Source: Mycobacterium sp. IDR2000157661 (lineage in GTDB: Bacteria > Actinomycetota > Actinomycetes > Mycobacteriales > Mycobacteriaceae). From it: 64,000 nucleotides of DNA. This document shows positions 1 to 7,456 of this stretch, one piece after another. The DNA is taken from positions 4,154,001-4,218,000 of the forward strand of contig NZ_CP081006.1 in assembly GCF_022317005.1 (NCBI RefSeq). The letters are read 5' to 3'. The first letter of the stretch is position 1, and each line of letters opens with the position of its first letter. The notes beneath the pieces were generated by a model. It made no database searches and had not been told where the DNA came from. It saw nothing but the letters and a program-made list of their open reading frames with translations. Both the position numbers and the translations under genes were made by a program.

Positions 1-250
1 TGACACCGTGCGGTCGCTGAGAGGGCCGCAGGCCGTCCACATAGGCGCGACACGGCACCAGGCTGGGGCACTCCGCGCACAGCGCCAGAGCGGCCGCTCT
101 GGCCGTGTCGAGTTCGTCTCTGGTGGGTTCGCCGTCGGCGCGCTGCACGGCAACGGTCCTCTCGTACAGGTCCGCCTTGCCTTTGCATCGGGCGCCGGGA
201 AGGTCGGGAACGCCGGCGAGTAGCGCGCTCATGGTCCGCCAATCGGGCAT
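1..250 (-). CDS. WhiB-family transcription factor, partial
   Basis: The first 83 codons of a gene that continues off the left edge. The product contains an N-terminal Cys (PGARCKG) and then a CAECPSLVPCRAY segment, the spacing of the Fe-S cluster cysteines of WhiB-like proteins, whose C-terminal helix would follow beyond the window. Wbl proteins bind a 4Fe-4S cluster and act with the principal sigma factor; phage-borne copies such as WhiBTM4 are known. The start is the ATG at 250; an internal ATG 18 bases downstream is an alternative. It follows the zinc-ribbon gene by 6 bases, so the two probably share a transcript. Confidence 0.75.
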   Translation of the reverse strand, partial: MPDWRTMSALLAGVPDLPGARCKGKADLYERTVAVQRADGEPTRDELDTARAAALALCAECPSLVPCRAYVDGLRPSQRPHGV

Positions 251-256
251 GTGGGT

Positions 257-472
257 TTACTCCTCGGTGTCGTCGATTTGGTAGATCGGCTCGGTGATGT
301 CTCGAACTGCGGGCGGTGTGGCCGGCGCGCAGTGGTCGCAGCGGCGCGCCGGGTCGACGGGTGTGTGGTCCGGGCCGAGCCGCCAGCCGTTCGGGTCGCA
401 GCGACGACAGGCGCGGATCGCGGCAACCCGCTCGGCGCGGACGCTCTGCTCAATGGCGCTCCGACGGCTCAT
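257..472 (-). CDS. Small zinc-ribbon-like protein of phage type
   Basis: A 71-residue protein with two metal-binding pairs, CRRC near residue 21 and CDHC near residue 45, separated by a segment rich in Pro, Gly and Asp (RCDPNGWRLGPD). Small proteins with this pattern recur in mycobacterial phages and genomic islands, function unknown. The C-terminus is acidic. It lies immediately upstream of the WhiB-like gene. The family link is from memory of similar proteins and not tested. Its promoter should lie in the 473-950 interval, which carries inverted repeats. Confidence 0.6.
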   Translation of the reverse strand: MSRRSAIEQSVRAERVAAIRACRRCDPNGWRLGPDHTPVDPARRCDHCAPATPPAVRDITEPIYQIDDTEE

Positions 473-701
473 CGGACAACCCGATCGCGTGCTCGCGCGC
501 GCGCTGGTGCCGTACCCGAGAAACGCAACGACAGGCTGCCGCCCTCGCTTCGCTCGGTTGCCACGTAAACGCTGCTGTTCGCTTGCCGTTGTTCGACGCT
601 GCCGTGTTGCTGTCGATCGGGACGCTGCCGGCGTCGAGTGGTGGGGCGCGCTTGGCGGCAGACAGGCAGCGGCAAGAGACCAGAAAGCAGATCAGTGGCA
701 A

Positions 702-716
702 GGGGGCGGAGCCCCC
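702..716. terminator. Perfect GC hairpin, possible terminator
   Basis: GGGGGC, loop GGA, GCCCCC: a perfect 6-bp stem without a T tract. It lies about 240 bases beyond the end of the leftward gene at 951-1502. It could end transcripts of that cluster or be incidental in GC-rich DNA. Confidence 0.3.
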
Positions 717-823
717 GCCGCAGCCTGTTTTCGGGGCTCGACGGTCGCGCTGGGAGCGCGGCAGCGGTTACGTCTGCAAACTCATCGCTGACACAAGCTT
801 GCGATGGTTCGAGACGTACCCAT

Positions 824-928
824 ATGTCCCGGTGGGACATTGAAGTATCGCCGCAGTTCACGGCGGGCGCGCGTGTAGCAAGGTTGAACACAGCCATAGG
901 TCTGTCCCACCCGGAGTCCCACTGGGAC
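824..928. promoter_or_regulatory. GTCCCA/TGGGAC palindromes, possible operator cluster
   Basis: 824-840 is a perfect inverted repeat, ATGTCCC-GGT-GGGACAT. 916-928 is another, GTCCCA-C-TGGGAC, and a further GTCCCA half-site is at 904-909. Three related sites within about 100 bases suggest binding by a dimeric repressor. They lie upstream of the zinc-ribbon/WhiB pair and just after the 951-1502 gene. The binding protein is not identified. Confidence 0.45.
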
Positions 929-950
929 AAGCACTTTCCAGCAAACACAT

Positions 951-1502
951 TCACCACCCGCCGGCGGCATCGTCGGGGGGTTTGAGAGCCCGCTGTCTAC
1001 GCTTGCGGCTTGTCTCCCTCGAACGCTTCTCGAAGACCGTCTTCGGCTTGTTCTCATCGCGCAGGTAGAGGTATCGGTAACCGCCCTGCATCGCCACCCA
1101 GATGCCCGCTTCAACCAACTGTTTCGCTTCGCGAGTCGCCTTCCAGCCGCGTACTTCCCGCTCCGGGATGAACCAGGACTCCAAGTCGCCGAGCACGGAT
1201 TCGGCGGCGAGGAAATCGCGGCCGCGGGTCTGGTCGTTCGCCCACGAAAGCGCCTTCCAATACAGGCCAAGCGCGGCCATTCCGACGTTGTTGAGCCAGG
1301 GATCCTTCCAGTCGTCGTCGCTCATCAGAATCCACAGCATCGACGGATCGGAACGCGCGTTGGTCGGGTCGGAGCCAGCGGACACCGCCGCGTAGGTGTG
1401 CATCGTGTCGAGCGCCCGGTCGAGCCGATCGCGCCGCGACGGCCGGCCCGGTCGACGGCGCCGCCGCGGCATACCCCAGAACGCCAGCTGCTCAGTCACC
1501 AT
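951..1502 (-). CDS. Phage-like protein, possible replication (winged-helix) protein
   Basis: 183 residues from the ATG at 1502, which overlaps the stop of the preceding gene (TGATG). The N-terminus is basic (RRRRRPGRPSRRDR). A central region rich in Trp and Leu (WKDPWLNNVGMAALGLYWKA, then LVEAGIWVAMQGGYRYL) resembles the N-terminal winged-helix domain of phage replisome-organiser proteins, and the C-terminus is again basic (RSRETSRKRRQR). That similarity is a guess from pattern. The frame stays open upstream to 1763, but that part overlaps the neighbouring gene and has noise-like composition, so it was excluded. Confidence 0.55.
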   Translation of the reverse strand: MVTEQLAFWGMPRRRRRPGRPSRRDRLDRALDTMHTYAAVSAGSDPTNARSDPSMLWILMSDDDWKDPWLNNVGMAALGLYWKALSWANDQTRGRDFLAAESVLGDLESWFIPEREVRGWKATREAKQLVEAGIWVAMQGGYRYLYLRDENKPKTVFEKRSRETSRKRRQRALKPPDDAAGGW

Positions 1503-1696
1503 CACGCGTCCTGAGGGTGGGTCTCCGCGTCGCGGGCGGCGGTGGCGGCGTCGAGTAGTCGGCCGGCCAGTTCGATCGCGAACTGGCCGGTCACCGAGAA
1601 CGGATCGGTACCTGAGCCGATAGCAAGCGAGACCCGCCCCGGCCGCGACGCATTGGGCGCGACATGGACAGTGGGCGTATCGGGTGGCCGATTCAC
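1502..1696 (-). CDS. Small hypothetical element protein
   Basis: 64 residues, ATG at 1696, overlapping the upstream gene by an ATGA junction and the downstream gene by TGATG. No recognised domain; the C-terminal half (FAIELAGRLLDAATAARDAE) would form an amphipathic helix. The translational coupling on both sides is the main reason to accept it as real. Confidence 0.5.
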   Translation of the reverse strand: MNRPPDTPTVHVAPNASRPGRVSLAIGSGTDPFSVTGQFAIELAGRLLDAATAARDAETHPQDA

Positions 1697-1929
1697 GCGA
1701 CACCGCTGGGCTTCGTGGCGGTGGACGGCCGGAACAGTTCGGCGAGCCGCATCCGCTGCTCATCAGTGAGTGGCGGCGCCGTTGAGAGCACCCGTTCGAT
1801 GTAGTCGGCTGCCTGCGCTTCTTTGAATCCGCGCTTGGCTTCGATCAGATCGACGTCATCGTCGGGCCGGGATCGGCTCAGGGCGCCGATCTTGGCTCGG
1901 TGATGCGCCGCGGCCTTCGAGAGGGCCAT
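1693..1929 (-). CDS. Small hypothetical element protein
   Basis: 78 residues, highly charged and predicted helical (MALSKAAAHHRAKIGALSRS, later ADYIERVLSTAPPLTDEQRM). Proteins beginning like this occur in mycobacterial islands and prophages as unnamed proteins; the function is unknown. It starts the three-gene overlapping set 1929-951. A strong hairpin lies 14-38 bases upstream of its start. Confidence 0.55.
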   Translation of the reverse strand: MALSKAAAHHRAKIGALSRSRPDDDVDLIEAKRGFKEAQAADYIERVLSTAPPLTDEQRMRLAELFRPSTATKPSGVA

Positions 1930-1942
1930 TGGAACCTCTTAT

Positions 1943-1967
1943 TCGCGTGAGGGATTTCCCTCCGCGA
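1943..1967. promoter_or_regulatory. Strong inverted repeat upstream of the 78-aa gene
   Basis: TCGCG, a one-base mismatch, then GAGGGA-TT-TCCCTC, one mismatch base, and CGCGA: a nearly perfect 25-base palindrome. It sits between the stop of the 149-aa gene (2006) and the start of the 78-aa gene (1929). It may be a terminator, an operator, or an mRNA structure affecting translation of the downstream gene. Confidence 0.45.
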
Positions 1968-2005
1968 GAGGCTCTGGCAGACCACCCGACCCTTGCGGGC
2001 CCGTG

Positions 2006-2455
2006 CTACGACTTCACCATAGCAGCGAGCACTCGCAAGCTGATTTCCGGCGCGCCGGATTCCGGCGATGGCGGCAAAGCGTTGGGCGTAGCTGCGATTC
2101 GGTCGAATATGGGCTCGACCCGTTGCGCTGGCGACGGCGGCAGCGCGAATCCGCATTGATGGCACCTGATGTCGAAGTGGCGCCGGTAGCCCCTTCCAGC
2201 GGTGGCGCTCAGTCCGTGCCGGTGGTTCCCATCACGGTCAAGAATCTTGACTACTTTCGGACGCATGTCGCGGTGGTGCGGCTCGCCGTCGACGAGCTCT
2301 ACCAGTGCGCCCTCACGGCTGGACTCGACCCACACAGCGCCCAACCGGCCCATTTGTCGAATGAATGTCCAGTAGCAAGCCGGCTGTTCGTCGGTGTGGT
2401 CGTCCTTGCACACCACGGTCAGCAGGGCGACTCGGACGCCGCCATCGCCTGTCAT
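2006..2455 (-). CDS. Hypothetical element protein with C-terminal CxxC
   Basis: 149 residues from the ATG at 2455, which overlaps the integrase stop by ATGA; the open frame further upstream lies inside the integrase gene and is discarded. The first half is a small alpha/beta-like domain (VRVALLTVVCKDD, then FIRQMGRLGAVWVES). A HFDIRCHQCG segment near residue 98 is half of a zinc ribbon, and the C-terminal part is plausibly helical. Coupling to the integrase suggests a role in integration, excision or early control, but nothing in the sequence proves it. Confidence 0.5.
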   Translation of the reverse strand: MTGDGGVRVALLTVVCKDDHTDEQPACYWTFIRQMGRLGAVWVESSREGALVELVDGEPHHRDMRPKVVKILDRDGNHRHGLSATAGRGYRRHFDIRCHQCGFALPPSPAQRVEPIFDRIAATPNALPPSPESGAPEISLRVLAAMVKS

Positions 2456-3900
2456 CGTTCCTGCCTGCGCGACGCCCACTCGAACCTGACACTTTCGGGG
2501 TCGAAGCCGGGGCCGGGGCGTGTGCGGTCGATAACGACTCGCAGCCCGAGTGCGCCCAGCACCGCGCGGCGCTGAGCCACTGTCATGTCGTCCCACCTTT
2601 GACTGGCCTGCGGTCCTGCCAACGGTCGCAGAGCGTCGAGGTCAAGCGATACCACCGACGCGGCGCGACGCTGCTCCGCCTGGTCAAGCTCGGGTTGCAG
2701 ACGCGCGGTAATGCGACGCAACTGCTCGGCGGTGATGGCGCCCTCGGCGAACGCGTCGGCGGCGTCGGCCAGTCGCCGGTTGAGTTCGTCGATACGGTGC
2801 GAGCAGCGCCGTGCTTCGGCGTCGTCGCCGAGTAGAAAGTCGAGCGCGTCGGGCATCGACATGCGGCCGATCACAACGCCTTTGACCAAATTGTCCACGG
2901 CGGGCTCGGAGCGGCCGACGCAGCCCTTTCCGTCGCACACGTACAGGTCGAGCGGTCGTCCGTGCGGTCCCCGTTTGGTGACGGCTCGTAGCTTCTCGCC
3001 GCAGACGCCGCACTCCCCGATCCCCCACGACAGCAGATGCCGGCGCGCACCAGGCCGCGTCGTCCCGTTCGACTGCCGGCCGGGATCGGCAAGCAGCGCG
3101 ACGACCTTCTCATGCTTGGCGCGGTCGACCAGCGCGGGCCAGCACCCGTCGAAACGTTCCTCGTCGGGCTGGCCGCGATGGTGGATCCGCTGCGCGACGT
3201 TGGACTCGCGCAAAGCGAGTTTCTTCACCGACGTCTTTCCCCATCGCGACGACTTCGGCGCCGGCACGCCAAGATCGTTCAACCGATCGGTGATGCCACG
3301 TAGCGACTCGCCCGCCAGCAGACGGTCGACGACCTCGCGCACCACGTCGGACTCCTGCGGATGCTCGGTCCAGGTCGCGGCCGATCCGCTGCCGTGCTTC
3401 ACCCACCCATAGCCAAGATCGCCGGACGGCCGGCCTGACCGCGCGCGCCGGACCGCGGCGGCGGTGACGCGCTCGGACTTAATCTCCGACTCCCACGTCG
3501 CCAACGCGCCTTGAATGTCGACCCACGTCCGGCCCGCAGCAGTTGACAGGTCGTAGTCGCCGCCCTGCGCCTCGGACACGTTGACCTTGCATGAGTGGAA
3601 CGCGTCGATGAACTCAGCGCGTTCACGACGGTTACGGGTCATCCGGGTCAGGTGATAGACGATCACGCGGTCGATCTTGTGCTCGCGGGCGAGTCGGAGC
3701 ACCTTCTGATAGGCGGGTCGGTTGGCGCCACGGAATGCCGATATGTCGTTGTCGGCATGTTCCGCGGCGATCCGGTAACCGCGTGCGGATGCGAACGTAC
3801 GGGCGTGTTCCAGCTGATCGGCCACGCCGACCGCCTGACCTGTGGTGTCCTGGCTTATGCGCGCATAGAGCGCGACCCTTTCCCCCGGAGACGTATTCAC
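2452..3900 (-). CDS. Large serine recombinase (integrase)
   Basis: 482 residues from a GTG at 3900. The N-terminal resolvase domain has the catalytic Ser in YARISQD (Ser16), with the Arg cluster YHLTRMTRNRRERAEF. The recombinase domain begins near residue 150, followed by a zinc ribbon (CGVCGEKL, later CDGKGC) and a C-terminal coiled-coil-like segment. Size and layout resemble the phiRv1 integrase of M. tuberculosis. These enzymes recombine attP with attB through a Ser-DNA link without host factors, with directionality set by a separate RDF. The gene abuts the predicted attR, and the downstream ATGA-coupled 149-aa gene is a candidate accessory protein. All visible domains appear intact. Confidence 0.92.
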   Translation of the reverse strand: MNTSPGERVALYARISQDTTGQAVGVADQLEHARTFASARGYRIAAEHADNDISAFRGANRPAYQKVLRLAREHKIDRVIVYHLTRMTRNRRERAEFIDAFHSCKVNVSEAQGGDYDLSTAAGRTWVDIQGALATWESEIKSERVTAAAVRRARSGRPSGDLGYGWVKHGSGSAATWTEHPQESDVVREVVDRLLAGESLRGITDRLNDLGVPAPKSSRWGKTSVKKLALRESNVAQRIHHRGQPDEERFDGCWPALVDRAKHEKVVALLADPGRQSNGTTRPGARRHLLSWGIGECGVCGEKLRAVTKRGPHGRPLDLYVCDGKGCVGRSEPAVDNLVKGVVIGRMSMPDALDFLLGDDAEARRCSHRIDELNRRLADAADAFAEGAITAEQLRRITARLQPELDQAEQRRAASVVSLDLDALRPLAGPQASQRWDDMTVAQRRAVLGALGLRVVIDRTRPGPGFDPESVRFEWASRRQER

Positions 3901-4101
3901 ATGTTAGAGCCTACGGTGTTCCCCGGCGGTGTGGGCAAGACGTGGCAGGACGGTGACTTCGAGCGCCTGCTCGGTGACGTGAGCACCCGGGTGTTCGACG
4001 TCTACGGCGACTCGACGGTCGTCTACCCAGGCCACGGCGATGACACCGCGCTCGGCGCCGAGCGCCCGCACCTCGGCGAGTGGAAAGAACGGGGTTGGTA
4101 G
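3901..4101 (+). pseudogene. 3' fragment of MBL-fold hydrolase gene (Rv1637c-like)
   Basis: 67 codons that read as the C-terminus of the mycobacterial MBL-fold hydrolase next to uvrA and the USP gene in M. tuberculosis. VFPGGVGKTW is followed by the metal-ligand segment VVYPGHGDDT and then LGAERPHL. The N-terminal part with the HxHxDH motif is absent: immediately upstream is the integrase gene on the other strand. The chance open frame continuing upstream to 3595 is antisense to the integrase and is not protein. The remaining 5' part is predicted beyond the left window edge. The fragment cannot be active alone. Confidence 0.8.
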
Positions 4102-4955
4102 ACGGGCCGGTCGCGGTCGTCACCGGTGCCAGTCGTGGCGCCGGCCTGGGCATCGCGCGCGCACTCGGCGGTCACGGGTGCACCGTCTACGTCACCGGGC
4201 GCACCGAACGCGCGGACCAGTCGCCGCATGGCGGCACCGTCTACAAGGCCGCCCAAGAGGTCACGGCGGCCGGCGGCACCGGCATCGCGGTCGTGGCCGA
4301 CCACTCCGACGACGACCAGACGAAGGCGCTGTTCGACCGGATAGCGCGTGAGCAAGGCCGGGTGGACATTCTGGTGAACAACGCGGCCCTCATCCGCGAC
4401 GAGATGATGGCGCGTAAACCGTTCTGGGAGAAGTCGATCGATGTGATCGACATTGTGGATGTCGGTGTGCGCAGCGCGTACGTCGCCACGGTGTACGCGG
4501 CCCCGCTGATGGTGCCGCAGCGCAACGGGCTGGTCGTGTTCACCTCGGCGCCGGGCGCCGCCCACTACGTGTTCGGTCCGTCCTACGGCGTCCATAAGGC
4601 GGGCATGGACAAGATGGCCGCCGACATGGCGGTCGACTTCCGTGAGCACGGCGTCGCGGCCGTCTCCATCTGGATGGGAATCCTGCTGACCGAACGGCTC
4701 GCCGCCATGATCGCCACCACTCCGGAGAAGTTCGGCGGACTGATCGAGATAGCCGAGACCCCGGAATTGACGGGCCACCTCATCTGGGCGCTGTTCCACG
4801 ATCCGCAGCGGCTGAACAAGAGCGGTCAGACGTTCATCGGTGCCGAACTGGCGGTCGAGTACGGCATCAGAGACGACGGCGATCGCCGGCCACCGTCGTA
4901 CCGGGACTTGCACGGCGTCCACCCGATCCCGCAGTTCGACCGGATCCTGCGGTGA
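4080..4955 (+). CDS. Short-chain dehydrogenase/reductase
   Basis: An NAD(P)-dependent SDR of about 290 residues. The Rossmann motif TGASRGAGLGIA (TGxxxGxG type) lies near the N-terminus, NNAA near residue 99, and the catalytic Tyr/Lys in SYGVHKAG. Substrate unknown. Two starts are possible: GTG at 4080, or TTG at 4095, which has a GGAAAG seven bases upstream and overlaps the stop of the MBL fragment. The TTG start would fit translational coupling and gives an N-terminus (VDGPVAVVTG) closer to typical SDRs. The gene probably once followed the intact MBL gene in an operon now separated from its promoter by the island. Confidence 0.9.
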   Translation: MERTGLVDGPVAVVTGASRGAGLGIARALGGHGCTVYVTGRTERADQSPHGGTVYKAAQEVTAAGGTGIAVVADHSDDDQTKALFDRIAREQGRVDILVNNAALIRDEMMARKPFWEKSIDVIDIVDVGVRSAYVATVYAAPLMVPQRNGLVVFTSAPGAAHYVFGPSYGVHKAGMDKMAADMAVDFREHGVAAVSIWMGILLTERLAAMIATTPEKFGGLIEIAETPELTGHLIWALFHDPQRLNKSGQTFIGAELAVEYGIRDDGDRRPPSYRDLHGVHPIPQFDRILR

Positions 4956-5039
4956 CCACTGGGTACTGGTGGTAGGCGGCGGAGCCGCCATGACCAGGCT
5001 GGCTTAATCTGGTCGCGGTAGTCGGTGAGGAGACAAAGG

Positions 5040-5924
5040 ATGAATGAGGACCAGTTTAAGAAGGCGCAAGGCGGCGCCGGGTTCATCGCGGCGCTCGACC
5101 AGAGCGGCGGCAGCACCCCGAAGGCGCTCAAGCTCTACGGCATCGCCGAGGACGCCTACTCCGGTGACGACCAGATGTTCGACCTGGTACACGAGATGCG
5201 GACCCGCATCATCACCAGCCCGGCCTTCGACGGGGATCGCATCATGGGCGCGATCCTGTTCGAGATGACGATGGACCGCGAGATCGAGGGCCGTCCGACC
5301 GCCGACTATCTGTGGAACGTCAAGAACATCGTGCCGTTCCTCAAGATCGACAAGGGCCTGGCCGAGGAGAAGGACGGTGCCCAGACGATGAAGCCGATGC
5401 CCGGCCTCGACGATCTGCTGGACCGCGCCGTCGCCAACGGCGTCTTCGGCACCAAGGAACGCTCCGTCATCAAGCTCCCCGGCGCCGGCCTGCAGGCCGT
5501 GGTGGACCAACAGTTCGAGGTCGCGCAGCAGGTACTGGCCAAGGGTCTGGTGCCGATCATCGAGCCCGAGGTCGACATCAAGAGCCCCAAGAAGGCCGAG
5601 GCAGAGGATCAACTGAAGGCCGCCCTGCTCGCCGGCCTCGACAAGCTGGGCGACGACCAGAAGGTCATGCTCAAGCTGACGCTGCCCGACACCGACAACC
5701 TCTACAAAGAGCTCGTCGAGCACCCGAAGGTGCTGCGTTTGGTGGCCCTCTCCGGCGGATACAGCCGCGACGAGGCCAACGAGAAGCTCTCGCGCAACAC
5801 CGGTGTGGTCGCCAGCTTCTCCCGCGCGCTGACCGAGGGGTTGACCGCTCAGCAGAGCGACGAGGAGTTCAACGCCACGCTGGACCAGGCGATCGCGAGC
5901 ATCGCCAAAGCGTCGGCCACCTGA
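5040..5924 (+). CDS. fda: Class I fructose-bisphosphate aldolase
   Basis: 294 residues, closely resembling the metal-independent class I aldolases of the staphylococcal Fda type over the full length: FIAALDQSGGSTPKALKLYG at the N-terminus, PFLKIDKGLAEE (Schiff-base region), then VPIIEPEVDI and LSGGYSRDEAN. It interconverts fructose 1,6-bisphosphate with dihydroxyacetone phosphate and glyceraldehyde 3-phosphate in the cytosol. M. tuberculosis relies mainly on a class II enzyme, so this would be a second type. The start ATG at 5040 is preceded by GAGGAG at good spacing; a GTG 15 bases upstream is less likely. Confidence 0.94.
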   Translation: MNEDQFKKAQGGAGFIAALDQSGGSTPKALKLYGIAEDAYSGDDQMFDLVHEMRTRIITSPAFDGDRIMGAILFEMTMDREIEGRPTADYLWNVKNIVPFLKIDKGLAEEKDGAQTMKPMPGLDDLLDRAVANGVFGTKERSVIKLPGAGLQAVVDQQFEVAQQVLAKGLVPIIEPEVDIKSPKKAEAEDQLKAALLAGLDKLGDDQKVMLKLTLPDTDNLYKELVEHPKVLRLVALSGGYSRDEANEKLSRNTGVVASFSRALTEGLTAQQSDEEFNATLDQAIASIAKASAT

Positions 5925-5950
5925 CCGCACTGCGGGGCTACGCGTCGGCG

Positions 5951-7456
5951 GTGCTCGCCGGCGCGCTACCCGCCCTCGCGTTTCCCGCGCCGTCGTGGTG
6001 GTGGATCGCCTGGGTGGGTCTGATTCCGCTGCTCTTCGTCGTCCGCGCTGCACCCACGGCAGGGCGGGGTGCCGTGCGTGCGTGGCTGGCGATGGCCGCC
6101 TTCGTCGGCGTCACCCAGTACTGGCTGTGGCCCGTCGCGGGCCCTCTTCTTCTCGTGCTGGCCGTCGCCATCGGCGCGTTGTGGTTGCCATGGGGATGGG
6201 CCGCTCATCGGTTGCTCACCGGTGCGCTCACCGGCCACGGACTGCTCACCGCGGTGGCGGTCCTGCCCTCGATGTGGATCCTCGCGGAGGCGGTGCGCTC
6301 GTGGCACCGCCTCGGTGGCGCCTGGGCCGTGCTCGGAGCGTCGCAGTGGAACCAGCCGGCGACGTTGGCGCCGGCCTCGCTGGGTGGGGTGTGGCTCGTC
6401 AGCTTTCTCGTGGTCGCCGTGAACACCGCCGTTGTCGGCGCGATCCTCCTGCGCACGTCTCGGGCGATCGCACTACCGGTTGCGCTGGCGGCGATCGGAC
6501 CGGCGTGGTTCTGGCTGGCTCCGGCGCCCGAGCCCGCCCCGACGATGCGGGTGGCGCTGGTCCAACCCGGGGACATCGAGGACGCGACACCGCGTCAGGC
6601 CGCGAGCGAGGCTCTCACCGCCGGCCTGGCCGGTCAATCGGTGGATCTCGTCGTCTGGGGTGAGAGCAGTGTCGGGGTGGACCTCGCCCAGCGGCCCGAC
6701 GTCGCTGCGCGGCTGGCTCGTCTGTCTCGGTTGGTCGGCGCCGATCTACTGGTCAATGTCGATGCCCGCACCGCGTCGGGTGGCATCTACAAGTCGTCGG
6801 TGCTCATCGGCCCCGGGGGTGTGCTCGGGTCGTATGCCAAGACACGGCTCGTGCCCTTCGGCGAATACGTGCCACTGCGGTCCGTGTTGGGTCGGGTCAC
6901 CGAGGGCACGGCGGCCGCCGGTGAGGACCGCCGCCAGGGCGACGGGCCGGTGGTGCTGCGCACCGGCGGCGTCGGGGTGGGACCCCTGATCAGCTTCGAG
7001 ACGTTGTTCTCGGACCTCGCGCGCAAGGCGGTCGAACTCGGTGCGGATCTCATCGCCTATCAGAGCGCGACATCGTCGTACCAGGGCAGCTGGGCGCAGC
7101 CGCAGTTGGCGAGCATGGCTGCGGTCCATGCGGCGGAGGTGGGCCATCCCGCGGTGCACGCGGGGCTGTCCGGGGTCAGCTCGGCGTTCGACGCCACGGG
7201 GCGCCGCCTGGCCTGGTTACCCGCGTCCGAGCGCGGTGTCGCGGTGGTGGACGTCCCACTCGCCGCACGCCCCACCGGCTATCTACGGTGGGGCGACTGG
7301 GTTGTCGGGCTGGCGCTGGTGCTGACTACGGCGTGGTGTGCACGATCAGCACATCGGTCTTGGACCGGCGCGCGACGTTCGCAGGTACCGAGCCGAGCAA
7401 CCGGCCGGCGATGGTGGACAGCCCGACGTTGCCGACCACCAGCAGATCGGCCTTAA
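5951..7456 (+). CDS. Lnt-like protein (apolipoprotein N-acyltransferase family)
   Basis: About 501 residues: several N-terminal membrane helices, then a nitrilase (CN-hydrolase) domain from about residue 197. The Glu of WGESSVG and the Lys of YAKTRLVPFGEYVP match two of the catalytic triad of E. coli Lnt. At the Cys387 position this protein has Ser (PLISFE, Ser348 from this start). Mycobacteria have a functional Lnt fused or linked to Ppm1 and a second copy (Rv2262c/Rv2261c type); this is the second kind. Start is uncertain: coding-like sequence extends upstream to a CTG at 5921 that overlaps the aldolase stop, but the first usual start is the GTG at 5951. The 3' end overlaps the convergent USP gene by 131 bases. 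Confidence 0.85.
   Translation: MLAGALPALAFPAPSWWWIAWVGLIPLLFVVRAAPTAGRGAVRAWLAMAAFVGVTQYWLWPVAGPLLLVLAVAIGALWLPWGWAAHRLLTGALTGHGLLTAVAVLPSMWILAEAVRSWHRLGGAWAVLGASQWNQPATLAPASLGGVWLVSFLVVAVNTAVVGAILLRTSRAIALPVALAAIGPAWFWLAPAPEPAPTMRVALVQPGDIEDATPRQAASEALTAGLAGQSVDLVVWGESSVGVDLAQRPDVAARLARLSRLVGADLLVNVDARTASGGIYKSSVLIGPGGVLGSYAKTRLVPFGEYVPLRSVLGRVTEGTAAAGEDRRQGDGPVVLRTGGVGVGPLISFETLFSDLARKAVELGADLIAYQSATSSYQGSWAQPQLASMAAVHAAEVGHPAVHAGLSGVSSAFDATGRRLAWLPASERGVAVVDVPLAARPTGYLRWGDWVVGLALVLTTAWCARSAHRSWTGARRSQVPSRATGRRWWTARRCRPPADRP

Larger units (their letters stand above)
473..950. other. 478-bp gap inside the element
   Basis: No convincing gene. Several frames are open by chance, as expected at this GC content, but they are Arg/Ala-rich without recognisable motifs. 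What can be seen is a GC-rich hairpin at 702-716 and GTCCCA/TGGGAC palindromes between 824 and 928 (listed separately). The gap separates the replication-like gene, which ends at 951, from the zinc-ribbon/WhiB pair, which starts at 472, so it is the likely promoter and operator region of that pair. Confidence 0.6.
1..3930. mobile_element. Right end of an integrated element (prophage-like island)
   Basis: All genes from the window start to position 3900 run leftwards, are short, tightly packed with ATGA-type overlaps, and are phage-like: serine integrase, zinc-ribbon proteins, a replication-like protein and a WhiB-like regulator. The integrase start lies within a base of the point where an MBL-hydrolase coding sequence resumes (3901). 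Large serine integrases commonly lie beside their attachment site, so the right junction (attR) is inferred to lie about 3895-3930, in the codons for a VFPGGVGKT motif. The left end and the 5' part of the interrupted gene are outside the window. No structural phage genes are visible, so a small satellite or island is as likely as a full prophage. Confidence 0.75.

Noticed and set aside
469..957. 162-residue minus-strand ORF in the element gap
   Set aside because: No motif, no RBS, overlaps the palindrome cluster and the zinc-ribbon gene start; composition is like other chance frames.
3595..3900. Upstream extension of the MBL fragment
   Set aside because: Antisense to the serine integrase; the MBL-like residues start only at about 3901.
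5312..5950. N-terminal extension of the lnt frame inside the aldolase gene
   Set aside because: It is the out-of-frame reading of the aldolase, Arg/Gly-rich; the hydrophobic N-terminus of Lnt begins only after about 5921.
5004..6053. 349-residue ORF opposite the aldolase gene
   Set aside because: Antisense of a well-recognised enzyme, no domain and no RBS.
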